The notes below the pieces were generated by a model. That model was not told the origin of the DNA and made no database searches. It saw only the letters and a list, made by a program, of their open reading frames with translations. A DNA stretch of 64,000 nucleotides. Origin: Solea solea. Lineage: Eukaryota; Chordata; Actinopteri; Pleuronectiformes; Soleidae. Both the position numbers and the translations under genes were made by a program. The stretch spans positions 10,710,985-10,774,984 of the forward strand of contig NC_081146.1 of the NCBI RefSeq assembly GCF_958295425.1. Reading direction: 5' to 3'. Shown piece by piece: positions 11,801 through 25,300 of the stretch (positions within the stretch are counted from its first letter, which is position 1; every line of letters begins with the position of its first letter).

Positions 11801-14800
11801 AAATTTGACAAAAAAGTCATACTATAGTATGTCGTCCAAATTTTGACAAAAAGTCATACTATAGCATCGTCCAAAAATTGACAAAAAAGTCATATTATAG
11901 CATGTCGTCCAAATTTTGACAGAAAAGTCATACTATAGCATCGTCCAAAATTTGACAAAAAAGTCATACTATAGCATGTCGTCTATAAATTGACAAAAAA
12001 GTCATACTATAGCATGTCATCCAAAAATTGACAAAAAAGTCATACAATAGCATGTCGTCGATATTTTGACAAAAAAGTCATACTATAGCATGTCGTCCAA
12101 ATTTTTACAAAAAAGTCATACTATAGCATGTCGACCAAAATTTGACAAAAAAAGTCATACTATAGTATGTAGTCCAAATTTTGACAAAAAATCATACTAT
12201 AGCATGTCGTCTATAAATTGACAGAAAAGTCATACTATTATGTCGTCCCTATTTTGACAAAAAACTCATACTATAGCATGTCGTCCAAAATTTTACAAAA
12301 AACTCATACTATAGCATGTCGTCCAAAATTTGACAAAAAAGTCATACTATAGTATGTCGTCCAAAATTTGACAAAAAAGTCATACTATAGTATGTCGTCC
12401 AAATTTTGACAAAAAGTCATTCTATAGCATCGTCCAAAATTTGACAAAAAAGTCATACTATAGTATGTAGTCAAAATTTTGACAAAAAAGTCATACTATA
12501 GTATGTCTTCCAAATTTTGACAAAAAAGTCATACTATAGCATCGTCCAAAAATTGACAAAAAAGTCATACTATAGCATGTCGTCCATATTTTGACAAAAA
12601 AGTCATACTATAGCATGTCGTCCAAATTTTTACAAAAAAAGTCATACTATAGCATGTCGACCAAAATTTGACAAAAAAGTCATACTATGGCATGTCGTCC
12701 AAATTTTGACAAAACAGTCATACTATAGCATGTCATCCAAAATTTGACAAAAAAGTCATACTATAGCACGTCGTCCAAAATTTTACAAAAAACTCATATT
12801 ATAGCATGTCGTCCAAAATTTGACAAAAAACTCATATTATAGCATGTCGTCCAAATTTTACAAAAAAGTCATACTATAGCATGTCGTCCAAATTTTGACA
12901 AAACAGTCATACTATAGCATGTCATCCAAAATTTGACAAAAAAGTCATACTATAGCATGTCATCCAAAATTTGACAAAAAAGTCATACTATAGCATGTCG
13001 TCCAAATTTTGACAAAAAAGTCATACTATAGCATGTCGTCCATAAATTGACAAAAAAAGTCATACTATAGCACGTCGTCCAAAATTTTACAAAAAACTCA
13101 TACTATAGCATGTCATCCAAAATTTGACAAAAAACTCATATTATAGCATGTCGTCCAAATTTTGACAAAAAAGTCATACTAGAGTATGTCGTCCAAAATT
13201 TTACAAAAAAATCATACTATAGCATGTCCTTGTTTGACAGTTTTTAGTAAACTCCTACACATCCTATATCAAAATGTGTGGTTTGATCGAGAATGGCTGG
13301 CTTTAACTCTTCTAAGCTTTTGAGCAACCATGGCGATAAAAATTGCAAAAATACTGCGAATAATTTCCGCATACACACACAGCTTAAGAGTCAGTCTCTT
13401 TTAAAGGGTGATTCCACCAAAATACCACTTTGTCTAAATACTTCAAGTTTTAAAGGTTCAATCCGCCCAAATGTTACTCCTTCACCAGCACAAGTCCTGC
13501 ACCCGAGAACATCGGCAGCAATAACAGCAGGCACGCTCAAAATTTCACCGCAGAATTTTCTAGTTCATTAATGCTGATGAGTTTGTCATCTTTTTAATGA
13601 TGTTGATTTTTACACACTGCCAGCATTTGGTAGTAATTTAATTTTACAGTATGTTCTGCTGATGTCAGTGTCAAAACAATGCTCTTATCAAAGTTCCCCA
13701 TGCTGTTTAGTCAGGAAAAGCTTCGCTAAGACAGTTCTGCATAATCTCATTCAGTATGTGGACTGTTTAAGAGCTAGCTGAAAAAAGTGTCTGGAGGGCA
13801 CTTATGCTCTGCACTTTCATATCAACGTTGTGTTTTTTATTTCTTTGTGTAGTTCCGTTTGGTGGTGAAGACAGCACTAAAGCTGCTGCTGGTGTTTGTG
13901 GAGTACACGGAGTCTAACGCCGCCCTGCTCATAAAAGCTGTTAACGTTGTGGATGGCAAGAGAGGTAAGAGCCCAGGCTAACCATCCAACAGTACGGTTT
14001 ATACTTGGACGAACAAACTGAAACGCCTTATAGCACATCATCAAAATCAGTGACACACTGTCAGTGAAACTAGTTAAAATGATTTAAATAGGAAATGTTA
14101 GGCATATATTCTCTACATATGCTCATATTTAATCTCTCTTTAATAAAAAGTATTATTCATGGTGCTACTACTCATTCCATTGAATTATTAACAGATTATA
14201 GACCCACTTAATCATGCAAGTACATTTATCTAAGTGTTCGTTTTCCACTTAAAACTACAGTGCATTACTTTTAAGTACAACCAAATGTCCATTACATTCA
14301 AACCACTGTCAAATGACTTTACAAAATGCTGATCAGCTCCATACGGCTCTCTCTGTGTATTGCTCAGTCTCGTGGCGTTTAGTCACGCAGCGACCAGGAA
14401 GGTTTTTGTTTTATGTCAAAACAGAAAGAGCAACATTAAGCTGGTAAAATGAGAAGGCACAAAGAACACAGACCAAAGGCCAAACAGAGGCAGAATAACA
14501 ACAACATAAACCACTATTTGAGACACTGTTTCTCAAGATGAGATGCTGTGCTGTGTCAGGCTTGTTCTAATATCCTCTTTTAAAGTGGCTGCTCCCACTG
14601 ATAAAGCCTACCATGGTGGCAGTAGTGCTGTCCACCCGATCACAGATTACTACTGTTACACAGTAGCCAGATCAGTTGTCCTGAGCAGCCCCTTCAGCCA
14701 AAAGAAAGAGCCGACAAAGAACAAGGCTTATTGAGACAGACTGTGACTCCCACCTGCAGTGAGGCTCAGTTACCTGCTGCTCTGTAGGCTCCACATTGCA

Positions 14801-15986
14801 CTGTGGCCTGAAACTGGGGGAGATTGAGCATCAGTGTGGAGGGGTCAGGTATCCCTCTGTCTTTGTTGTGTCTTGTCCAGTCACTTCTGCTGTTGCATAA
14901 GAAGACTAAACCTGATCCCCGGACTCCTGATGAGAAGGGGATGGTCTTGACCCTCATGGTTGAGGCACAGAGATCCTACATTCTCAGTGCTGTCACTTTT
15001 CTAGACGTAAAACACCATGACTTCTTTGCGCCGAAGGGAGCCACGAGATGACTTAACAGCTTTTGATTTTTATTGCCACGCAGTGGTGGAATGCAGCTTT
15101 CCTGCCATAGGATGCACACATTTTTGTTTTGTTATTTGGTGTCCAACAGTGTCAGTTTTGTGCTTCTGCAGAGGCAAAACCATGGTCAAATCTCATGGAG
15201 ATCCTTGATGAGAAGGATGGAGTGGACACAGAGCTGCTGGTATACGCGATGACACTCATCAATAAGGTGAGCCAATTCTATTTGGTGAGCACTGCCTACA
15301 TCACCGCTGCATCCAAACCATACGGCGTCTTTTTGCACATAGAAACACCTAAATGGAAACTCAATTGGAGTTGTCAGTAAGTGCAATGGAAACGTTTGGA
15401 AATCATGTGACTGAAATGTCCCCCGTTGATTCTGCATTTCGATATATTGGAAAAAAACGTGTGGACAATTGAAATATTACTACAATATTCCTCCACTTAG
15501 TGCAAGAAGCAAATATTACTACGATGCCACAATGAAACGCGTCCATATAATCAACAGCTATTGGTGCTTTTTCATTCACTTCATCAAGTTGAGCCTTTTA
15601 ATCCTTCTGTGGTGACAATGACTTTGGCGCCACCTTCTGCTTAGCTCAGTGAACTAACTCCCAATATTGTCTTCACAGCAGCTAATGGAAACACAGATAA
15701 ATTCGCATTTTCTTTTACTTAAATCTCTGTAAATTTGGTGAAAATTTGCAATACTTTTTTGTACTTTTTCTTCCAGATGAGTTGGAGTTGCTCTGCCAAA
15801 AGTTTTATGTGTTTACATACAGTTTTATGTGTTGTGGTTCAGACTCTGGCAGGTCTCCCAGACCAGGACTCCTACTATGACATGGTGGACTGTCTGGAGG
15901 AGCAGGGCATAGAATTGGTGGCCCAGAGACACGTGAACAGGAAGGGCACAGACCTGGACCTCGTCGAACAGTTCAACATCTACGAA
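2858..15986 (+). CDS. fhod3: fhod3 exons for the FH3/armadillo-like regulatory domain
   Basis: Four exons (2858-2952, 13853-13964, 15172-15266, 15843-15986) encode the later part of the N-terminal helical repeat domain. It starts with a split Ala codon and [14 protein letters not shown], continues with [20 protein letters not shown], then [11 protein letters not shown] and [20 protein letters not shown]. In FHOD proteins this domain binds the C-terminal tail and holds the FH2 domain inactive. The first intron here is about 10.9 kb, far larger than the rest, because of the minisatellite array. The start of exon 15172 is fixed by frame: an acceptor two bases later would give a frame without the FHOD match. 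Confidence 0.93.
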
Positions 15987-18900
15987 GTCAGGAATCTGCA
16001 CTAGCAAACATTATCACATAACAAAAAAGCGTCAATATCATGTGAAAATGAATGTCTGCCTGAATTGGCCATAGGTCACATGACATCATAATGGTGTGCG
16101 CCTATGCCCCTGTCTATAGACAACATACAGTTTATTTACTCTTTCTCTTTGTTGACTCCTATCAGATGACATTGCGCCATGAGGATGGTGATGAAGTACA
16201 GCTTCCCCCCAGCAGCAGAAAGGATCGCCGACGGGCTAGCGTCGGTGGCACCAATGAGAGGCGGGGCCTGGAGAGAAGACGCAGTCGGAGACACTCGCTC
16301 CAGAACAACAGAAGCCACTCTTCTGCCCCAGCATCTCCCAGCAGGTCACATACTCACGCTAGTAGCTTCCTGCCCTTTGATGGTCAAGGGGTTGAAGACA
16401 TCAGTGAAAGGTGAGGCGAGAGGAAGACGGAGAGGAATAGAAAAGTGGAAGATGTTCCAAAGAATGATTAAAAAAACCAAAACGAACACACACACACTAA
16501 ATCTTTGCTTTTCGCTTGAACGTGGTTTGATCCTGCATAAAAAAGTTCAGTCACTAGGGGTGCTTTTTATTTTGAACCCTGAGAGATAACTGCAACTAAA
16601 TAGGAATCCCAAATTATTCCTGGCTCCATGGAGTATTACTCACTCACAGGAAACAGCGTGACTGCAAGTGTTGTATTACGTTTCAGTCTTGGAGGAATGT
16701 GTCCTCTCCATCCAGAGCCCAAGCAGAGAATTTAATTATATAAATAGCCATTTTAAAGCGGAGACAGCTCCTGCAAAGTGGCATTTGAATTAATTTCCCC
16801 ACTCTCAAAGACGTTCCCCTGCCACTGATGGAAATAGGAAGCTTCTGTAAACATACTGATAGAAGCTATCTGCTGTCTCATGACATGCTTCCTTCAGAGC
16901 TTAAACTCCACATTGTCATCTGCTTTATATTCATCTAACCATTGTGGCTACTCCAAATCTTGTTTAATTACACAGCAGCTTGGTCTGTCTCATAAAAGGC
17001 AATAAAACAATTTTTTACATTGGGAATTACATTGATTTTTGTCGTTAAAAATCATGACTGATTACTGTCTTTCCCAGCGCTACATACTAGATTGCCTGAT
17101 CATTAATCTCACGCTCATTTTTTAAACTAGCATGCCCTCTAATATTTCTGGTAGCACTCAGGTCTTCAGGTGTGCTTAAATTCAATCCAGCAGGTCATAT
17201 GATCCCAGACTAGCTTCTTTCAGTCCACCACAGGAAATTCAAGCTGCCTTTGAAGTTCACCATTTTCCATGTTGTTAATGAAATCCAGACACCCAAGAGG
17301 GATCCAAACAGCAAACCGGCCGCAGCACTCATGTATTATATTCAAACACAGAAGATATGTCCCTCAGCTCTAAGTCGAATCTTATTTTTACATTTAACGT
17401 GCTACTATAGAGACTGGACTGATAATTGTTGCCTGTGCATTACAGTTTCTAAAATGCTTTTCTCTGTGTTCTACACACTCACTAATACTGTGTGTCTAAT
17501 TCTGTTCTGACAAGCATATGTTTAAATGTCAATGTCTTGTGTGTTGTCTCTGCTGGACCGTCCTCTATTGTGTGTCTTCACGTTGTCCAATCTTTACATG
17601 TCCTCCTTTCCACCCTCCACCCCTCCTCTCACCACAGAGAAGAGGACGAGGAGGAAGAAGCAGAGGAGGAGGGAGAGGAGGAGGAGGAGGAGGCAGATGA
17701 CGAAAGTCATCCAGTCACTGAGTCCTCTAGACAGGGCGCTTGCAGGTATTTTAGGCAAGCAGGTTTCCTACGAGTGACTCAATCTCTCATTCCCCTCACA
17801 ATTGCATAGTTTTTTTGCAAGTATTGACCCTTTCCTCTACCCATTTAGACTCCTCCTCTTTTTTGTCATCCTAGTGTGGCTCCAGCTGTAGCAGACACTC
17901 CTAGTATGTGCTTGAGCTTAAAGTGTATGGCCAACATCCTTCCTAAAGCCAGTGACCCTGAAGGGCAGAGAGAATATGTCAGCGTCAAGACCAGAACATC
18001 TTCTCCTGTGTCCGTCGCACCTGAAAAGGGGACCTTTAGTCCTTGGTGTGTTCCTCTCCCTGAATAGAATGCCAGACTCTCACTGCACACCCTCAATGTC
18101 AGTCTCCACAAATCTCACCCAAACCCCCCCCCCCCCCCCTCCCCCTCCCTTCCATCGACCCCTCCATCCACTGACTTGAACCAGAGCCAGGTGTATATTG
18201 AATTGTCAGAGAACGAGACATGGAAGGACAGAGTGTGGCCATTATATCTCACTGGTGTATGCATCTTTATGTAACTCGCTGTAACTTCACATACACATAC
18301 GAGTGTAAAAATACATAAATGTATACTGCAAAAGTATTTTAGTAATACTATTTCTCTTCAGAATGACATCACATTCACGCTTGTTTTTTTGGTTGACACG
18401 CTTTGGCTTTTGTTCCTCTCTGCTTTTTTTCATCTTTCAAAAATGTTTCCCTGATCCTAGTAGCCTGTATTTAGATGTGATTTATGCCTCATCTGTCATC
18501 GACAAACATTTTCTCTACCAGAGGAAGGAAGGTCATAATAACTTCCTTTTCTTGGTTGCTGGAAATAATTATTTCACAGACATGTACAGCTCATCTCTCT
18601 TCTGTTGTGGCTCCACACCAAAATGAATGCGAGACAAGTCGATAAATTAATCCGAAGCATTAAGGAATTGAAAGTATCTGCACGAGTCACACGTTTCTCT
18701 TGTTTCAGCAGAGCTCTGTCGCAGCAGTAGTTCCTCAGCATGCATCCCTCCCTGACGCCGTTAAAGCAGAAATTATTTTGTTTTCTCCGCAGTGGAAAAT
18801 ACAACATGATCTTGTTAAAGATACCAAAATGAGTCGTATTTATTTAGATGACAGCAGTTTTACTGCGTTCTAAACAGTGCACTGAATAAACAGGACAAAC

Positions 18901-19296
18901 AGAAATAGTTTCTGCCCTTGTTGACTTCATCATCGTGTAGTCTTGTGGCCCTTCTACCTGCAACTGCTGTCTCACTCTATCCTGCCTGTGTGACTAACAT
19001 TTTATGATTCACATCTTTGGAGTGTCTGACCTGACTGGCGCTCTCTTTTCCTCTCTTACCTCCATCTTCAGTTCGACAGAAACAAACAACCCTCCCACAC
19101 GTTACACAGCTAGAAAGCCTTGCTGGTCTGACAGGTAAGGCAAGAGGGTGAATAGGTCATGTGTCTGCACATTATGCATGACGGTTCTGAGGTGGGGCCA
19201 CACAGCTGCTGTAGTGGTTAGCTGCTCTCTAGCATTTGCAGCAAGAAGACCCGGGTTCACGACCCCGTCAGAATAAGGGTTTGCATGTTCTCCCCC

Positions 19297-19329
<33 letters not shown>

Positions 19330-22300
19330 TTTCTCCCTGCAGTCTAAAAACATGCAGATTTGGGGATTAGGTAAATTGGACAATCAGGTGTGATTGTGAG
19401 ATTGGATGGTTGTTTGTGGCCCTGTGATGGACTGGCGACCTGTTCTGAGTGTACCCCACCTTTTGCCCTATGTCAGCTGGGATTGGCTCCCCCCCGCGAC
19501 CCTCATGTGGAGGATAAAGCGGTAGAAGATACTATACTATATATACTATCCATGATGGATGGATGGTTCTGAGGTGAAAATGATATAAAATGATAAAAAA
19601 AAAAAATCAGTCAATCAATGAAGTAGCTTTTGAACAATTAATCATTAAAAAATGGAAACTGGAATTTGAAACAATGCAAATTTCAAAAGCTGCGATTTAA
19701 TTGTTCTATTGTTGATTGTTCTATGTTCTATGACAGTTTAAATTGCACCACATACACATGTGGTTAATATTTTTGATTGCATCTCATGTGGTAATGCTCT
19801 TTTTTCAAATTACAAAATGCAGTAAATAATGTTCTGAACTTTGACTTGTATTACAACTCAAATCACATATGCAATATTGCACACACACACACACATACAC
19901 ACATATATATATATATATATAATATAGGACATTGGAATTCACATCACTGATCCTTAAAATGCTGTCTTCAGTGGTAATATGTGTTATAAAAATAAACAAT
20001 TTTCTCTATTAACAGAATCAGTGCCAATGGCACTGCGTACCCTGGCAGACACCAGGCTCCGACATCACCCATTCATCGCTTCACCAGTTCAGCAGACTCC
20101 CAACCAGACAGGTCAGCACGTCGACTTAGCCACAGCTGAAGCACAAGTACACGTCTTGAAGATGTTTGATGAACTCGTGTCATCCCAATGCCAAGGATTA
20201 TGTTTATTAAAAAAAATAAAAATATCACTTAACGTTGTAATCACTTTTAATCATCTTACTCTTTGGCGTGCAGACCCACTTTAGGGGGCTTGCTCACTTC
20301 ATCGTACAGACAGCATCAAGAATCACTGGCTGCAGAGAGAGAGCGGAGGCGCCTGGAACGAGAGGAGCGTCTGCAGAGAATCGAAAGAGAAGAGAGGAAT
20401 CGGTTCAAGTGAGTCAGAGAAAGCACTCCATGACTTTTGTAGATTGCAGTTGTGACAATAGAGACAATAGAGGTACAGCCTTGACTTCTAACTTTTCCAT
20501 AGGTAAAATAAAAGCTGGCAGGAGGACAGTATATTATATACTGTACTATACTATCACTTTGCTTTGCTTCACTTTGCTTTGCATTTACTATATAAGTTCC
20601 AGTTATTGTCTCTTGATCATTTGTTTTTCTTGTCCCTGCTTTTGTTTTTCTGTTTCAGTCGCGATTATGTGGACAAAAGGGAAGAAGCAAGACAAGCGCG
20701 GGAGGAAAGGTGAGTTTATTTTATGGCTTCGTTGAGTCGTATTAGCGCAGCAGTGTGTGAATGTGGATCAAAAAGCAAAGGCACTTTTGGAAATTCATAG
20801 CAGATGTAAAGTAAGTTTCACCCAGCCTCAGACTGAATTATAGTCAGGGCCCCTTTAGGACTGCTCACCATGAAGACGTCCAAATGTTAACAGGACAAGT
20901 GTGTAATTGTGTTTTTCCATGGATGTGTTGTGGTTATCTCTCTGTATACGATGTAAACCCGTTTCTTTGAGGAAAATAAAGCCAAATAGCAGTGCTATGT
21001 TTCCATCTTATTCCAACACAATGACTAAATGGCTAAATTGAGATTTCAGCAGCCTTTATCGTAAGTTTCAGCGTACATGTCGTGTTTTTGCAGGTACAAG
21101 GCTGTGGAGAGACTCGCCGCAGAGGAATTTGAGCGCGAGCGACCCAGAATGCCAACAAGAGGACGGACAGAAATTACGTTGTGTTTGAGTTCCAACCCCG
21201 CCAGCCGCGCAGCGTCACGCTGTGCCACACCTTCACCCATCACCTTACAGGAAAACACTGTTAGTGCTGCACAACAAACATCGAGTAAGCAAAGTTTTTT
21301 TTCATCATCAAACAAATAAATGGAAAAAAAACACTGAAATGACTTTACTTAGCTGTATTCATGAGAGAACAGCATGTTTGGCTTCTGGCTATTAGATACT
21401 GTAAGTATTACACACTACTAAATAGCAGATCACATGAACAATCGCAAAGTCAATATTTTTTGGAAGTGCTTTCATTTTTTTTTTTTTTGCAAAAACAAAA
21501 GTCTGTGATGAGGTTCTGATTGAACAGCTTTGGTGATTTCCTGTGGTGAAATGATGAAAAACATCAAAATAGTTTATTATTTTTCCAAAGTAGACTTCCT
21601 TATTTGTTTTATTTTTATCTTTTTGAGGTTTTCACATATGCGCTGTATGCTAATGACTCATATAATGGCTTTAGGAAGGCTTCATGTATCTGCACTCTGA
21701 AAATGTGTGTTGAATCACGACATTCTCTCATTAACGATATGTCAGGAAGCAATTCAAGGTTGTTTCAACTATAAACAAAAATGTTTCTGAACACTATCAG
21801 ATCCTATAAAAGTATTTAAAGTCACATTTTTGTGCATTCTTTTGTTTTCTCTTCCAGGAACAGAACACGTCTCAGAGCCAAACCTTGACCCACAAACCAG
21901 AAACAAAAGTCCAGCGCCAGAATTAACAGTATCCGCATCTGCCCCCACACCTCCCTCTGAGCCTGAACAGCAGCAGACTGAGACAGAGTCGCATGCCGAG
22001 ACAGAACATGTTGCTGAGTCTCATCAGAATTTAGTGACAGAGCACGAGTCCGATGAACAGTCAGGAATGGAGAAAGAAGAAAGACAAGAGCAGGAGAAGC
22101 TTGAGGAGCAGGAAGAGCGCAGGGATGAGGCAGTGGACGAAGAGCAGGTAGAGGAAGTGGAGGGGCCTAATGTAGAAGAGGTGGGGGAGCATGATGTAGA
22201 GGTAGATGTAGAGCTAGAGGAGGAGGAGGAGTGCGAGAGGGAGCAGACAGCAGAAAGAGACGTGGATGACAGTGTAATGCTGAGTGAGAAGGAGAGACAG

Positions 22301-25300
22301 AATGAGGAAGTGAATGAAAAGGACAACTGCTCTGCGTCGAGCATCTCCTCTACGAGTAGCACACTGGAGAGGGAGGAGCGGGAGGAGAAGCTCACAGGTG
22401 ACATTGACGCAGGTGAGATTGTAGTTCATTTAACTTGCTTTAACTTCTTATCAACGGTTTTTATTCTCTTTATATCCTAATTATTTCTATATCAATGTCA
22501 CCAGGCCAGTGGACGCAGTGCATTAAAGACGCAGATGTGAATGACCAGTGCACCGAGATCCTGAACAGCAAGCGCTTCATGCTGGACATGCTCTATGCTC
22601 AGACAACAGCCAGCAAGGACGAGGAGAGTGTCGGAGAAACCGAGAAAGAAACATGTAAATGTGAGAAGGAGTCGGAGGTCAGTGACTCGTCTGTGGCCAG
22701 TTTGGCCAGCAGGATCTCCACGCTGGAGGCTCACAGACAGGCCAGAGAAGAAAATGTGAAAAAAATGGAGGTGGGACATCTGGACAACCAGGGCAGTGTC
22801 CGCGCAGTGGCAGAGAAGTTTGGAGATTTGGTCAAAGGCTTGACCTCTCCTCCCGAGGGGGAGGCCTCAAAAGAGCAGCAGACTGACAAATCCTCAGCGA
22901 CCACAGCCTCGTCTGGCTTACCTCCTAAGAAAGAGTCCGATTATATCTGGGATCAGCTCATGGCGTCACCCAGGGAGCTGCGAATCAAAGACATTGACTT
23001 CACGGACCTGAGGGACGATGATGACTTGGACATTTTAGATATGGACAATATGATGGGATCACGTGACCTGATACCACCACCTCCTCCTCCTCTTCTGTGT
23101 AACACCGCCCTGCCGCCACCCCCACCACTGTTTGGGTGCCCCCCGCCCCCTCCGATGCTTGGCAAAATGATGCCACCGCCACCACCATTCATGCCCCCTA
23201 TACCTCCGCCCTCCCCTCACCTCATTCGAGGGGAGGTGCCTCTCTTCCAAAAGAAGAAGAAGACCATCCGTCTCTTCTGGAATGAGGTGCGTCCAGTGGA
23301 CTGGCAGTGCAAGAGCCATAAATTCTGTAAGGAGTCCCTCTGGTCCAAACTGGAGCCAATTAAACTGGACACATCCAAGCTGGAGCAGCTGTTTGAGTCC
23401 AAATCCAAGGAGCTGCCTGTCACAAGGGTAACTAACAACTGCAGTAGCATTAAATTAAGCTTTTTCAGAAACCAGGTTGTTCTATAGCTCAGGCCTTCCT
23501 GCTACCTGTCATTGTACTTTATGTGAAAGGATCATTTTGTGCGTCTCCCTGAGTAAAACCGGCCTTCAAAATCCTTTTTCAGTAGCTCCTCACCCAACAA
23601 CATCACTCTTTGGAAGACACTCACACACACACACACACACACCCTAAATCTTATAGTAGCATCAAAGTTAAACCATCATATCCACTTATATACAACAAAA
23701 AAAAAAGATATATTCAGAAGTCGCATGACTCTAACAAGCTTTCCACTGACATCACCCTCAGGCTAAGACATACTTCATGCTCACCATAAGACAATAAACC
23801 ATTTTGATTTTAACAACAACTTGGTTTCTGCTGCATACCTTTCTTTGCTGCCACTGCGCAATCATCCTTGCCATTTACGTCCTTGCCATTTATACATCCC
23901 GACCGTTCTCCAGCAGCTGTAACACTGGGTGCTTTCCCTTTCATGAAAATGTCTCAAAAGTCTGTCTTTTTTAAGTCTGCATTGTATTGAACCAGCATGA
24001 ACCGCTTCCATGATACATGGGTCTAAAAGCAAACCGTGACACCGGATTTCCGGTGGTATTTTGCGTTTCTTACAGAAAGCAGCCGTCGATGGGAAACGGC
24101 AAGAAATCATAGTCCTGGATTCCAAACGAAGCAATGCCATTAACATAGGTTTGACTGTCTTACCTCCTCCCCGCACCATCAAGACTGCTATCCTCAACTT
24201 CGATGAGTATGCACTAAACAAGGAGGGAATTGAGGTAAGCATTTTCAAAGGGATTGTCTCTTAGGGCACTTACGTTTTATGTTGTTCTGTGTAGTGCTCT
24301 CGATTGCAATAAAAACATGATTTACACACCAGTGGATTTCCCCAAACACGCGAGGTTTAGCTCATCTGCATGGGACTGCCCACGTTGTTGACATTATAGC
24401 GTGTGTTTCTGGCTGCATGGCTGAGTTTTTGTGTCGCGATCAATCACCTGTGGTGTAAATTTCAGCTTGTTTTAAAAACCCTACTAGAGACCTTTTGCAG
24501 GACTTCTGTAGAGAAAGGCTGTTGTTGCAATTCCCTTTGGTGATGTATAACCTGCAGCCTTCAGCTCCTCCTTGAATGAATTTGCAGCAGAGGAGCATTC
24601 CTCTCCACGTCTTGTCTCAGGAGGTATATTCAACCTGACACAGATTTGAGGTTGAAAGTTCAGGTGTCACGCAGGTTTGTGGGGAACATGCGAAACATCT
24701 TAGACAAACAGAGAGAGAGTTAGCGACAGTATCGGTTTGTTTCCTCCCCATACCCATCATTTATTCCCTAACATATTGAGTAAAAGATACTGAAAGCCTG
24801 AGACTTGAGACGACTCCTTTTGTTTCCCCCTCCTCACATTTCTTGGCTTAGAAAATCCTGACCATGATCCCCACAGAGGAGGAGAAGCAGAGGATCCAGG
24901 AAGCTCAGCTGGTCAACCCTGATATTCCCCTGGGCAGCGCTGAACAGTTCCTTCTCATCCTCTCCTCCATCACAGAGCTGTCTGCTCGCCTGCAGCTGTG
25001 GGCATTCAAGATGGATTATGAGCTTATTGAAAAGGTCAGACTCATTCCTGTTCACTCTAATCACAAGCAGATACATCACACTTTCATATACACTTACAAT
25101 TTATATGATGTTGTGAATTCAACAAACAGATTTGGGAATTGTGCAGAAATTTGGTTTCCGGCAGGAGCTGCAGAAGAAGTTTGATGGAACGAGCTGCAAG
25201 TGTAGCATGAAGCGTTAAGCGTTCACTTTATATAAATATGATCAACATGTCTCACGCTGTACAAAAATGAATCCAAAATGTACCAGAAGTGGATCGTCTC

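Larger units (their letters stand above)
3455..13250. repeat. Large 37-38 bp minisatellite array inside a fhod3 intron
   Basis: Head-to-tail copies of a 35-38 bp unit; a typical form is AGTCATAGTATAGCATG followed by TCGTCCAAAATCGGTCAAAA. I estimate a little over 200 units; not counted exactly. Three main flavours occupy blocks: one with CATAGTTTAGTATG and AAAATGTGAC (about 3460-5050), one with CATACTATAGCATG and AAAATTTGAC (about 5090-5610 and 11715-13230), and one with CATAGTATAGCATG and AAAATCAGTC or AAAATCGGTC (about 4380-4690 and 6380-11700). A non-array block (5610-6171) and five tRNA-like inserts interrupt it. Almost every unit has a CpG in TCGTCC. Short open frames inside change phase every unit and are not genes. 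Confidence 0.95.

Noticed and set aside
3455..13250. CRISPR-like regular repeats
   Set aside because: Units are contiguous and about 37 bp with no unique spacers, within an intron of a vertebrate gene. It is a minisatellite.
19102..19383. Minus-strand open frame with a Thr-His repeat
   Set aside because: It is the (TG)n part of the SINE read backwards.
22024..22404. Minus-strand Ser-rich open frame of 126 codons
   Set aside because: Mirror image of the GAG-rich fhod3 acidic exon on the plus strand.
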